Shown here: positions 25,376 to 36,752 of the stretch, one piece after another
How the letters are laid out: each line of letters starts with the position of its first letter
How positions within the stretch are numbered: the stretch's first letter is position 1
Assembly: GCF_000519085.1 (NCBI RefSeq)
Contig: NZ_KI912577.1
Coordinates: forward strand, 4,024,035 to 4,088,034
Source of the DNA: Methylobacterium sp. 10
GTDB taxonomy: Bacteria; Pseudomonadota; Alphaproteobacteria; Rhizobiales; Beijerinckiaceae
DNA length: 64,000 nucleotides
Reading direction: 5' to 3'
The notes under the pieces: generated by a model
The model's input: only the letters and a program-made list of their open reading frames with translations
What the model was told of the DNA's origin: nothing
Database searches by the model: none
Made by a program: the position numbers and the translations under genes

Positions 25376-26314
25376 TTGAAGCGGCCCCTTAACGTTCACC
25401 GGACTACTTCGAGCGCACAGATGGAAAAAACGCGATTCACCCCTGATCAAATAGATTATTATCCCGAATATGATTCCGAATTTTATAGATCGAATAACCC
25501 AGATCTCGGGTCACTTGGCCACGAGGCGCTTTATATCCACTGGCGGCAGCATGGAATTCGCGAGGGACGAAGCGCCTCGTCGATCGCTTTCCGTGAAAGC
25601 TTTGTTAACGTCATCAAGACGTATGGAACAGTGCTGGAGATCGGTCCTTTCTATCGACCTCTGCTCACCGGTCCTCACATCTCTTATTTCGACGTTTTGG
25701 ATACATTGGCACTAATAGAGCGCGCGGGAAAAATTGGCCTTCCTGTAGACAGCGTCCCAAAAATTGACTGGGTATCGCCTAACGGTGATCTGTCGATAGT
25801 GAATCGCATTTTCGACGCAGCTGCGAGTGCACATTGCATCGAGCACCAGCCTGACCTCGTAAAGCATTTGCAGGATGTAGCCAACTTGCTAACCGCAAAT
25901 GGTATATACTTCTTGGTCATCCCCGACAAAAGATATTGTTTCGACCATTATATTCCTGAAAGTAAGGTTTCGTCTATTTTACAAGCGCGTGGCTCCCAAA
26001 GACATTCTTTAGAAAGCGTTATTGAGCACCGATCGCTTGTCACGCATAATTGTGCGGGAAGGCATTGGGCCGGTGATCATCATGATTATGGATTGTTATA
26101 CACAATACATTCAAAGATAATGGCAGCTATTAGCGAGTACAAGAGTAGTGATAGGTATATTGATGTTCATGCGTGGCAATTTACGCCTGATAGTTTTGGC
26201 GATGTAATATTGCAATTATCTAACGCGGGTATTATCCCATTCACAGCTGTTCGAATCTATCAGACTCCGCTGAATCGACAAGAGTTTTGCGCTATACTAG
26301 TTAAGGCTAACTAA
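25376..26314 (+). CDS. class I SAM-dependent methyltransferase, AT-rich cassette
   Basis: 312 residues from TTG 25376, preceded by GAGGCGG seven bases upstream; ATG 25421 is an alternative. A tyrosine-rich N-terminal motif (FTPDQIDYYPEYDSEFYR) of about 60 residues resembles modules seen next to glycan enzymes. The methyltransferase core shows motif I as GTVLEIGPFYRPLL near residue 83 and the family's SAHCIEHQPDLVKHL and GIYFLVIPDKRY further on. It probably methylates a sugar or glycan end. It is the first gene of an AT-rich operon with two glycosyltransferases. Codon use (many AAT, ATA, TTA) is unlike the flanking chromosome. Confidence 0.72.
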   Translation: MKRPLNVHRTTSSAQMEKTRFTPDQIDYYPEYDSEFYRSNNPDLGSLGHEALYIHWRQHGIREGRSASSIAFRESFVNVIKTYGTVLEIGPFYRPLLTGPHISYFDVLDTLALIERAGKIGLPVDSVPKIDWVSPNGDLSIVNRIFDAAASAHCIEHQPDLVKHLQDVANLLTANGIYFLVIPDKRYCFDHYIPESKVSSILQARGSQRHSLESVIEHRSLVTHNCAGRHWAGDHHDYGLLYTIHSKIMAAISEYKSSDRYIDVHAWQFTPDSFGDVILQLSNAGIIPFTAVRIYQTPLNRQEFCAILVKAN

Positions 26315-26336
26315 TCACCCCCCTCCGTAGAGAACT

Positions 26337-27203
26337 ATGATGCTGGTCCATCTCAACTGCGTGTTTGGTGAAAGCCATTTGAGTCACATCCAGAACGTGC
26401 TAATCCCATCGATCGCAAGCGCGACAAACGCTTCAGTCATCTTTAACGTAATTGACTACCGAGCAGACGGACTTTCGGAAAAGATGCTTACGTCAGAAAA
26501 CCCAAAAATTGAGATTAATTGGATACCAAATACTACTGGAAATAACCTTGGATTTGCAGAAGGCCATAACCTTTTATTTCAGGCGGTGAGTGAGCCATCT
26601 TTTATCATAATTAATCCGGATTGCATATTGCAAGAAGGCGCTATCGACGCGCTCTTAGCGACCTTTAAGAGCGCCAAGAATCATGTCGGAATTGTTGAGG
26701 GCCGGCAGTGGCCATTTGAACACCCGAAAGAATATGACCGCCTCACGCATCGCACCCCTTGGGCAAGCGGAGCTTTTGCTCTAATAAACTCTGAAATGTA
26801 CCGACGCGTTTCGGGCATGGACACTCGATATTTTCTTTATCTTGAAGATGTTGATTTAAGCTGGAGAAGTTGGCTCGCTGGCTTTGATGTTGTGTACGAG
26901 CCTGCGGCTATCGTGACACATTTTAGCGGAGGCTCATTTTATCGGGATGATCTCGTCGAGAATGAGAAATACTACTCGATCCGGAATTTTGTTCTTTTGA
27001 TGAGGAAATTTTTTGGGATAAATGGCGAGATCAGGGCTCGTTCATTATTAAGAGAAAGTGCAGACCAAGAAGTAGTGCTCGCTTCCCTGCGAGACATTGA
27101 AACTAATTTTCTGTCATTTCAGCATGTCCACTATGAAAACATTGATGGCTGCCGGCACATCAAAGTACTCGGTATCAATCGCTTCCACGAGATCAAGCAA
27201 TGA
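26337..27203 (+). CDS. GT2-family glycosyltransferase, rhamnosyltransferase-like
   Basis: 288 residues with a GT-A fold: NTTGNNLGFAEGHNLLF near residue 63, FIIINPDCILQEGAIDALL (the D-x-D-like NPD) and the C-terminal ASGAFALINSEMYRRVSGMD followed by FLYLEDVDLSWRSW, which supplies the ED-x-D base motif of rhamnosyltransferases such as WbbL. There is no membrane helix, so it works at the cytoplasmic face on a lipid-linked glycan. It lies 22 bases after the methyltransferase gene, and its end overlaps the next gene by four bases. Confidence 0.82.
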   Translation: MMLVHLNCVFGESHLSHIQNVLIPSIASATNASVIFNVIDYRADGLSEKMLTSENPKIEINWIPNTTGNNLGFAEGHNLLFQAVSEPSFIIINPDCILQEGAIDALLATFKSAKNHVGIVEGRQWPFEHPKEYDRLTHRTPWASGAFALINSEMYRRVSGMDTRYFLYLEDVDLSWRSWLAGFDVVYEPAAIVTHFSGGSFYRDDLVENEKYYSIRNFVLLMRKFFGINGEIRARSLLRESADQEVVLASLRDIETNFLSFQHVHYENIDGCRHIKVLGINRFHEIKQ

Positions 27204-28924
27204 AATTTCATGTCGCCGCTAGAAGTCAGAGTGCAGCAGACAAATTCAGGCAAGTAAACCCAGCACTCATTGATGCCGAATTCCATGTAGGGAGTGAATC
27301 TCTCTTTAATCTTCTAAATGAGATAATTGCAGGGCCCCACAGCTTTGCCATGTTTTTGCATGACGATGCATTTTATCCTTCTGATTTTCCCGAGAGGGTT
27401 AACAAAGCTATATCCGACCTGAATCATGAATGGCCGAATTGGGGAATCTGCGGCAACGCTGGTATTGGTTCCATAGGCTATGGTCTCGATACAACACAGT
27501 ACGTGCGATTTCTGTTTGACCCCCATGGCGGACCCACACAGATAGGTGACGTTAGGCCGGTCGAGTCCATCGATGGCAATACGATGCTTATCAATTGCGA
27601 TGCGCTCAAGCGGAACGGCGTGACGCTGCCGACCTTTTTCGGCTACCAACTTTACGATCTTTGCCTATCTATCGAGACACTATTTGCCGGGTTGGCTGTA
27701 CTGACCTCACCTCTTCTTGCCTGTTACCACTCAAGTTCGGGCAATCAAAGTGACTTTACCAAAGCTGCGGCATCAAAAGGCTTTTTAGAATTCGTTGGCG
27801 GCCGATTATCCAATAGAAAATTTCTTACCATGAATGGAGTTTTAAAAATTCCGTTCAGTGGACTATCTTCAAAGAATCTGATCGACATTGAACTCTCGGC
27901 TCTAAGGAATGCTTCCAAAAGCAGGCCGCCTCGACGGTTAGCTATAATTGTCCGGAGTCAATTTCGAGAAAAGGTTCTGCTGCTTAGAACTTTACAGTCT
28001 ATAAAATCGTTTGCCGCTTCGGCAGGAGATCATATTGAGATAACGCCAGTAATTATTACGGATAGGGGCGATCGAATTCCAGATTTCGCGTGTTCGTACG
28101 CTGAGGTTATTGCCGTCTCCCCCTTTGAGAAGAGCGACTCTAGAAGCTTAATATTACGAGCGGCGCTGCAGAAAATTACAGCCGATTTCTACTGTTTCGT
28201 TGACGATGACGATTGGCTTTTTCCCAACGAGGCAGAGCGCTTGGCTTGCATTATTTCGACCGCCTCGTCAGGGAATATAATATTTTGTGACACAATGCAT
28301 TTCCATGAAACGATGTCTACAACGGACACCTTTGGCAGTCGCAGCTATAATACTGTTGTCGGATCCCGATTTAAAGCCTCAAATTGGGGCAAATCTCTAG
28401 GTGGCTTCAACCATATCCCCTTCTGTGGAGTTATACTGCCGCGCGATGTCCTGAAGGCGATGCCTTCTAGCGTCTTTGAGCGCGTCACTTATTACGAGGA
28501 CTACGCAATTCAGCTTTTTAGCATATTGCAAGCTCGGCCGATGCCCATAATATATGACAAGCTATTTGCTGGTATATCGGTAAGAACGACATCGACAAAT
28601 AGTCGATGGCAGAATTCTATAACGGAAGTTGACAGGTCTAAGTGGCACATGTCAAATGCCGAATTGGCTTCAATTATTTGTAATAGCGATTTGGGAAATT
28701 TACCCTTTAGCTTTTCGCCGGTTGTCAATCGTCTGACTGTTGCGAATGTTCCAGCGTTTAGCCGGATCGAGCGATATGGTTTGGTGTCGGCACGATTTTT
28801 GATCGGTGGGTACTGCTATATTAAATCGCCCACTCGGTGGGGAGCGGGAGCAAAACACTTCCTTTCAAATTTCAAGGAAGGAGGCTTCCGGCGCCTTGTG
28901 ATGAGTGTCTGCACATTCAGATAG
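27200..28924 (+). CDS. two-domain glycosyltransferase protein
   Basis: 574 residues. Residues 1-200 resemble the StrF-like GT-A domain (FAMFLHDDAFYPSDFPERVN, then VESIDGNTMLINCDAL and FFGYQLYDLCLSIETLFAG). Residues about 245-470 form a second GT2-type domain with RLAIIVRSQFREKVLLLRTL, the D-D-D-D motif FYCFVDDDDWLFPNEAERLA and a late TYYEDYAIQLFSIL. A protein with two sugar-transfer domains could add alternating residues to a glycan. It overlaps the preceding GT2 gene by ATGA, so the two are translationally coupled. AT-rich like its neighbours. Confidence 0.72.
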   Translation: MKFHVAARSQSAADKFRQVNPALIDAEFHVGSESLFNLLNEIIAGPHSFAMFLHDDAFYPSDFPERVNKAISDLNHEWPNWGICGNAGIGSIGYGLDTTQYVRFLFDPHGGPTQIGDVRPVESIDGNTMLINCDALKRNGVTLPTFFGYQLYDLCLSIETLFAGLAVLTSPLLACYHSSSGNQSDFTKAAASKGFLEFVGGRLSNRKFLTMNGVLKIPFSGLSSKNLIDIELSALRNASKSRPPRRLAIIVRSQFREKVLLLRTLQSIKSFAASAGDHIEITPVIITDRGDRIPDFACSYAEVIAVSPFEKSDSRSLILRAALQKITADFYCFVDDDDWLFPNEAERLACIISTASSGNIIFCDTMHFHETMSTTDTFGSRSYNTVVGSRFKASNWGKSLGGFNHIPFCGVILPRDVLKAMPSSVFERVTYYEDYAIQLFSILQARPMPIIYDKLFAGISVRTTSTNSRWQNSITEVDRSKWHMSNAELASIICNSDLGNLPFSFSPVVNRLTVANVPAFSRIERYGLVSARFLIGGYCYIKSPTRWGAGAKHFLSNFKEGGFRRLVMSVCTFR

Positions 28925-29033
28925 GGTGACCTAGGATCCTTGCGAGTACTGGGTTTCATATTTGTGATGTTGTCCCCAGTTCCTATCCGATGCCGAGTTC
29001 GTTTCCGTCGTTTGGTAAGTCCGTTTGGACTTG

Positions 29034-29190
29034 TTAAAAGATTTGCCCTGGAGCTGTGCTTGTCGCATAGCACAGTCCCAGGGCCTTGTGCGGTATCAAG
29101 GTCGAGGTGAAAGTTGCGGGCGTTTGCCAGTTAGGGTGGGAAGGGCGTTGGGTGTTGTGGTTGGCGCACCAGTCGTCCAGCACGGTTCGT
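29034..29190 (-). pseudogene. IS3-family transposase C-terminal remnant
   Basis: About 50 codons reading ARTVLDDWCANHNTQRPSHP, then NWQTPATFTSTLIPHKAL and CYATSTAPGQ. This is the ending of IS3-type integrase-like transposases (D-W-..-YN-..-RPH-..-L-G-..-TPA). Nothing else of the element is present; the IS481 remnant abuts it on the right. Confidence 0.65.
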
Positions 29191-29197
29191 GCGTGTA

Positions 29198-29850
29198 TTA
29201 GATGTTTGGTCCCGGGATTTGGTGGAGCGGGTTTGACCTGAAGCGACCGGGCTCGGCAGACCATGCTTTGTAGATCGCCTCGTAGAGTGTGAGGCCACGC
29301 AGGCTCTTCAGGCGGCGGCCAAAGTTGTAGGCGCTGACGAAGTCGGTCAGGTGGGCACGGAGTTGCGCGTGGCTGTCATAGTGGTAGCGCTTGACCGGCG
29401 CGTCCTTGATCGTGCGGTTCATTCGCTCGACCTGCCCATTCGTCCAGGGTGCCGCGGCTTGGTCAGGCGATGGTCGATATCGTTGCGGGCACAGGCAAGC
29501 TCGAAGCTGTGAGCTCGGAAGGTCTCGCCGGCTGCAATCGCCTCCTTGATGATGGAGGCGGCCGAGGCAACGTTGCCGGGTGTCGTGAAATGGGTGCCGT
29601 TGTCGGTGAGCACCGTGTTCACCTTGTAGGGCACGGCCTCGATAAGATGCCGGAACAAGTCACCCGCAACCCTTCGCGTTGCTCGTCCATGGACTTCAAC
29701 GAAGGCGAATTTGGTCGTGCGGTCGATGGCGACGAGCAGGTAGAGCCGCCCTTCCGCCGTGTGGACCTCGGCCAGATCGATGTGGAAGTAGCCGAGCGGG
29801 TAGGCCTTGAAACGTTTGCGAGGCATGGCATCCACCCTCCTTCAAGGTTC
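29198..29850 (-). pseudogene. IS481-family transposase, truncated and frameshifted
   Basis: Reads leftwards from about 29835: FKAYPLGYFHIDLAEVHTAE with the first catalytic Asp, VNTVLTDNGTHFTT with the second, and RNDIDHRLTKPRHPG. A frameshift near 29430 separates this from MNRTIKDAPVKRYHYDSHAQ and LYEAIYKAW. The N-terminal helix-turn-helix region is missing. Inactive. Confidence 0.82.
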
Positions 29851-29932
29851 AGGATGCCCGAAAAAACTTGCACGCAGCGCGGACCAGTTTGATGGGTCAG
29901 GGTCACGAGGATGGCCGCACTCGGTTCAGGCT

Positions 29933-30227
29933 AACGTCCGACGGCCAAGCGCAGCTGGGCGCGCAGATCGTCGGCCAGTTGCTCGAAGCAGCCTGCCGCC
30001 AGCCAGCGCTGCGCCTGCTGGTAGACCGCTTCCCAAGGTGGCAGATCGTTAGGCATCCAACGTCATGGTGCCCCCGTCTCTAAGACGTAGCGCAGGCCGT
30101 TGAACACCTCGTGCAATCCGTGCTCGCGCTGCCCCGCCTCCTCCCGCAGCAGTGTCAGGTAAGGGGCGACCAACGCCCATTCTTTATCGGAGACGTCGGA
30201 CGGGTAGGTTTTGCCTGAAAAGGTCAT
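29933..30227 (-). pseudogene. IS5-family transposase N-terminal remnant
   Basis: From ATG 30227 the frame gives MTFSGKTYPSDVSDKEWALV, then APYLTLLREEAGQREHGLHE and VFNGLRYVLETGAP, a stop near 30080, then RWMPNDLPPWEAVYQQAQRW. The remaining two thirds, including the catalytic residues, are absent. Inactive fragment forming the right border of the acquired segment. Confidence 0.8.
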
Positions 30228-30720
30228 GCCCCTTCATCCGGAATCCAGCCGTCACAGGTCCATAACAGCCTCTAGGCACCCTTTGGAGCTTTCTCGACGT
30301 GCGCGAGTTCACCTACACGAAAGAAAATTATGCCGTTGTGCAATATCGTCTCGACGTCAACTGATGAAATATAATAAAACCGAGGCTGCCCCAATAGATT
30401 TGGCCCCTTGATTGATCGTTGATTGAAATTATACCGTCAATTTTTTGGCATAGAATTTGGTATAGAAATGGAGTTAGAAGCTAGAGCATGCACAGAATCA
30501 AAGAAGGCCATCGGCCGGTGGCGCTCGCCCGTGCGGATGGGACAATGCCACGCCGGCGGTGAGAGTACCAAGTGATCACCGGTAGTGGCTGGCGGGCCAC
30601 GTCCTCTGTGCGAATTCCGTGTATGGATTTCTGCGCCGACGGCGATGTGTCCTCGGCGATGAGGACGAGCATGAACGGCCGTCGGCGATACGGATTCCTA
30701 CTTTGCACAACGCTCGGCAC
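30228..30720. other. mixed intergenic region before the RgpF-like gene
   Basis: Left half (to about 30480) is AT-rich and belongs to the disrupted zone; right half returns to chromosomal GC content. No convincing gene. In-frame ATG and TTG codons upstream of 30721 mean the RgpF-like gene could start as early as 30619. Confidence 0.4.
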
Positions 30721-31602
30721 ATGGCCTTGCCGGCGCGCTTGACGGCCATCGGCCGTCTCGGGCTTCGGTCTCGCGCCTACCGCCGCCATGTCTATCAGAA
30801 GATCGCGGCGCTGACTGTCGGGGCCGTGTTCGTATCGGCGGCCGGGCAGCGGATGCGGCAGAGGCTGGCGCGTTGGAGACAACCGGCACCTCGGCCGCAC
30901 GTCCGGACGGCCGTTGTGGCGCATCTGTACTACCTCGATCTGCTGCCCGAGATCCTGGCCTGCCGCGCGACGTTGCCCGATGCCGCTCCGCTTCATCTCA
31001 CGGTTCCCACCGATCGCGTGGATCAGGCGCGGCATTTGGTGCAGGGCCTCCCGGGGGTCGTCCTCCACCCGTGCGAAAATCGCGGCCGCGACATCGCCCC
31101 CTTCGTCGCCCTCCTCAATGCGGGGACATTCGACGGGTACGATGCCGTCCTGAAGCTGCATACCAAACGCAGCCCGCATCTGCGGGACGGCGAGATCAGG
31201 CGCAAGCTGCTTTTCACCATGCTGGCGGGCGAGCGCAACGCCACGTGGCGGACACTGGCGGCCTTCGAGGCGCCCGACGTCGGCATCGTCGGCTGGTCGG
31301 ACTGCTTTCGGGCGACGCCCTCCTACTGGATGGCCAACGAGACGCGCGTCAGGGCGATCGTTCAGCAGATGGATCTGCCGGACGACGCCGCCCGTCTGGG
31401 CTTCTTCGAGGGCTCGATGTTCTGGTTCCGGCCCGCGGCCCTTGCGCGCCTGCGGCGGCTCCAGCTGCCCCTGGTGGCTTTCGAGCCTGAGGAGCGGCAG
31501 CTCGACGGAACGCTCCACCACGCCCTCGAGCGCTGCTTCACCATCGCCGCGTGGGCGGATGGCTTCAGCGTGCGCGGTCTCGATGGACGGCCCCTGACGT
31601 AA
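30721..31602 (+). CDS. rhamnan synthesis F (RgpF)-like protein
   Basis: 293 residues from ATG 30721; an earlier start at 30619 would add 34 residues. The family motif is clear: HPCENRGRDIAPFVALLNAG near residue 117, then YDAVLKLHTKRSPH. It continues with IVGWSDCFRATPSYW and LGFFEGSMFWFRPAALARL. RgpF proteins take part in rhamnose-glucose polysaccharide synthesis in streptococci and are found in many O-antigen loci. It shows normal GC content, so it is part of the host polysaccharide locus that the AT-rich cassette interrupted. Confidence 0.82.
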   Translation: MALPARLTAIGRLGLRSRAYRRHVYQKIAALTVGAVFVSAAGQRMRQRLARWRQPAPRPHVRTAVVAHLYYLDLLPEILACRATLPDAAPLHLTVPTDRVDQARHLVQGLPGVVLHPCENRGRDIAPFVALLNAGTFDGYDAVLKLHTKRSPHLRDGEIRRKLLFTMLAGERNATWRTLAAFEAPDVGIVGWSDCFRATPSYWMANETRVRAIVQQMDLPDDAARLGFFEGSMFWFRPAALARLRRLQLPLVAFEPEERQLDGTLHHALERCFTIAAWADGFSVRGLDGRPLT

Positions 31603-31686
31603 CGGGGCGGTCAACGAGGCGGTTTGCAGTCCGGTGCCGTGCCTTGACGGGCGGCGATCGAACGGGGGTCGCTCCAACTGCGAGCC

Positions 31687-32733
31687 TCACTCGGCCCGTT
31701 CGACCGCCTCCGCGGCCCGGTCCCGTCGGCGCGCCGGCGTTCCGAGCACGGTCGCCGGCGGCCCGAGCCGGGCGCGGGCGCCGTCGATCACGCCGTGCCA
31801 GAGCGCGCTGCGGATCTCCCGCGAGAACCGGTTGTGAGCGAGATACACGGCGATGCGCAGGGGGAGCGCGAGCAGGGTCTTCGCCTTGTGGGCGAGTGGC
31901 ACGTGGCCCATGCGCAGCATGGCGAGCTGGTTGCGCAGGAAGGTGTAGAGCCGCCGCGGCGGCTGGTCGGTGGGGAACAGGCCGAAGAGCAGCCGGATCC
32001 GGCCGCGCCCGAGCTCATGGGCCATGGGTACGTCCTGCGCGATCCAGATCGAGTAGCCCCGGTGGTTGGCCCGCATGCACCATTCCACGTCGATGGCGTC
32101 GATGAAGAAATCCGCCCGGAACGGACCCACCGCGGCCGCCGCCTCGCACTCCACGAGGGAGCCCGAGGAGATCACGAATTGGACTCGGGAGACATGGGCC
32201 TCGTCCCGGTCGCTCGCCCGTCCCGGGGGTGCTTTCAGGACCTTGCCGGCCCAGTCCGTCGGACGCGGGCCGACGATGGCGGGGCGCGCTCCCTCCGCCT
32301 TCAGGCGCCCGTGCAGGACGGCCAGCCGCGGGATCGCGCCGGGGGGCGGCAGGCTGTCCTGGTCGAGGAGGAAGAGGAAGCTGTCGCCCTGCCCGCGGGC
32401 ATGGGCCAGCAGGTCGTTGTAGGCGACGCCGAGGCCGAGATTGCCGGCCGGACGCATCACGGTGAGGAGGGTGCCGCCCGCCGCGGCGCGGAGGCGCTCC
32501 TCCTCCTCCGGCGCCAGAGGGGAGTTGGCGTAAATGACGATCTCCCGGACGTCGGGGGCCAGCGCCCCCACCAGCCGGACCAGGTTCGCCTCGTCGGGGT
32601 GATAGATGACGATCCCTGCGGTCGTCTGCGGCTGCGCGGACAAGGCGGCTTCCCGTTGATGCGGCTGCCTGCGGGACTGCCATCCCGGCGGCGGCGGCGC
32701 AAGCTGCGGAGGGGCGGCCATTCCCCAAGCCAT
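31687..32733 (-). CDS. GT2-family glycosyltransferase (rhamnosyltransferase type)
   Basis: 348 residues from ATG 32733; ATG 32721 is equally possible because one GAGGGG precedes both. Core motifs: TAGIVIYHPDEANLVRLV near residue 35, MRPAGNLGLGVAYNDLLAH, FLFLLDQDSLPPPGAI (the D-x-D), SSGSLVECEAAAAVGPFRAD and FFIDAIDVEWCMRANHRGYS, the D-x-E base motif of dTDP-rhamnosyltransferases. A C-terminal helix-rich tail of about 90 residues may contact the membrane. It is convergent with the RgpF-like gene, and together they point to a rhamnose-containing surface glycan. Confidence 0.85.
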   Translation of the reverse strand: MAWGMAAPPQLAPPPPGWQSRRQPHQREAALSAQPQTTAGIVIYHPDEANLVRLVGALAPDVREIVIYANSPLAPEEEERLRAAAGGTLLTVMRPAGNLGLGVAYNDLLAHARGQGDSFLFLLDQDSLPPPGAIPRLAVLHGRLKAEGARPAIVGPRPTDWAGKVLKAPPGRASDRDEAHVSRVQFVISSGSLVECEAAAAVGPFRADFFIDAIDVEWCMRANHRGYSIWIAQDVPMAHELGRGRIRLLFGLFPTDQPPRRLYTFLRNQLAMLRMGHVPLAHKAKTLLALPLRIAVYLAHNRFSREIRSALWHGVIDGARARLGPPATVLGTPARRRDRAAEAVERAE

Positions 32734-32948
32734 TCCCCTCGCCGTGAACGCCGGACCGCCGCCTGTCCCGCCAATGTCACTGGGCGCGCAGGGAACCGGC
32801 GGCGGCCGAGGCCGTTTCACCTCGGCTACGAGACTCCCCCTTCCCCCGCCCGGCTCGCGCCGCGGCGGGTTTTTCGTCGCAGGGGCGGCCCCGATCCTCA
32901 CGCCCGCTGACGCGTTCCCTCCCGCATCCGCACCAACGGGAGACGATC

Positions 32949-33146
32949 ATGAGCGACGGCGCCACTGCGAGCGACAGCCCCTTCATCAAGGGCCGGAACG
33001 CCCGCCTCTACGGCAAGACACGGGACAGCTGTCCCTATTCCGAGGGAAGCGACGATTACGCTGCCTGGATACAGGCCTTCGGCGAGGCCGCCGGCGACGA
33101 GAGCACGACCGAAGCCGGAACCGTCGATCCGCAGAAGGCGACCTGA
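32949..33146 (+). CDS. ribosome modulation factor (RMF)-like small protein
   Basis: 65 residues, starting at ATG 32949 with GGGAGACG upstream. The central GRNARLYGKTRDSCPYSEGS followed by YAAWIQAFGEA matches the RMF pattern G..A...G....CPY.......W..GF.EA. RMF binds 70S ribosomes and drives 100S dimer formation in stationary phase in gammaproteobacteria. Alphaproteobacterial relatives of this length are common but mostly unstudied, and some were annotated as CrpP-like. Whether it binds ribosomes is inference. Confidence 0.68.
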   Translation: MSDGATASDSPFIKGRNARLYGKTRDSCPYSEGSDDYAAWIQAFGEAAGDESTTEAGTVDPQKAT

Positions 33147-33370
33147 CCGCATGCCGCCCGGCCGGTGCCGTCCGGCCGGCGGTTCCAGTCCGCTTTCGTC
33201 GTGCCCCAGCCCGGGCAGGAAGAGGTCTCGAAGAGGGAGCGTCCATCATGCGATAGTCGATCCGGCCTGAATTTTTCCAGGCGCCGGAGCCACGCACGAA
33301 CGGACGAAGCCCGAAGGGCGGGCAAGGCGCCCGTGCCCTGTCCCAGCACATCCTGCCCGCCGCGGGAACG

Positions 33371-33628
33371 ATGATCGGGGTCTGCACGACGCTGGTGGGG
33401 TTGGTGAAGATCGTCGAGGTCCAGATCGGCCCGAGTCACGTGGACGAGGCCATTTCCCTCACGGCGATCCTGTTCCTCGTCAGTGCGGCGGCCTCGTATC
33501 TCTCCATGCGCCTCGACAACGACCGTCCCCTCGCCCTTCGGCTGGAGCGTGTCGCCGATATCTGCTTCGTCATCGGCCTCCTCGGCCTGTCCACGATCAC
33601 CATTCTCTTCGCCTACGAAGCGATCTGA
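33371..33628 (+). CDS. small three-helix membrane protein
   Basis: 85 residues from ATG 33371. Hydrophobic segments lie at about residues 2-18, 26-46 and 62-82, with the charged loop MRLDNDRPLALRLERV between the last two. No family is recognised. It is preceded by about 220 bases without a gene and followed, convergently, by the hybrid kinase gene. The composition is coding-like, so I think it is real, but the start is uncertain. Confidence 0.5.
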   Translation: MIGVCTTLVGLVKIVEVQIGPSHVDEAISLTAILFLVSAAASYLSMRLDNDRPLALRLERVADICFVIGLLGLSTITILFAYEAI

Positions 33629-33712
33629 GCCGACGCGAACCTTTTCCCCGTTGGGGACGTGCGCCGGTGCTCGACGGGGAACGCGCACGACGTGTGAACG
33701 CGCCCCGTCCGC

Positions 33713-36685
<2,973 letters not shown>

Positions 36686-36752
36686 CGGTGCGGCTCGCGG
36701 TAATGTCGATGACGGATCGGTGGTGTGCGGGGACGGCGTTTCCGGCAGGTGC

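Noticed and set aside
30211..30411. Plus-strand frame of 66 codons in the IS debris
   Set aside because: It overlaps an IS5 remnant on the other strand, has no ribosome site, and its composition follows the AT-rich border rather than a protein.
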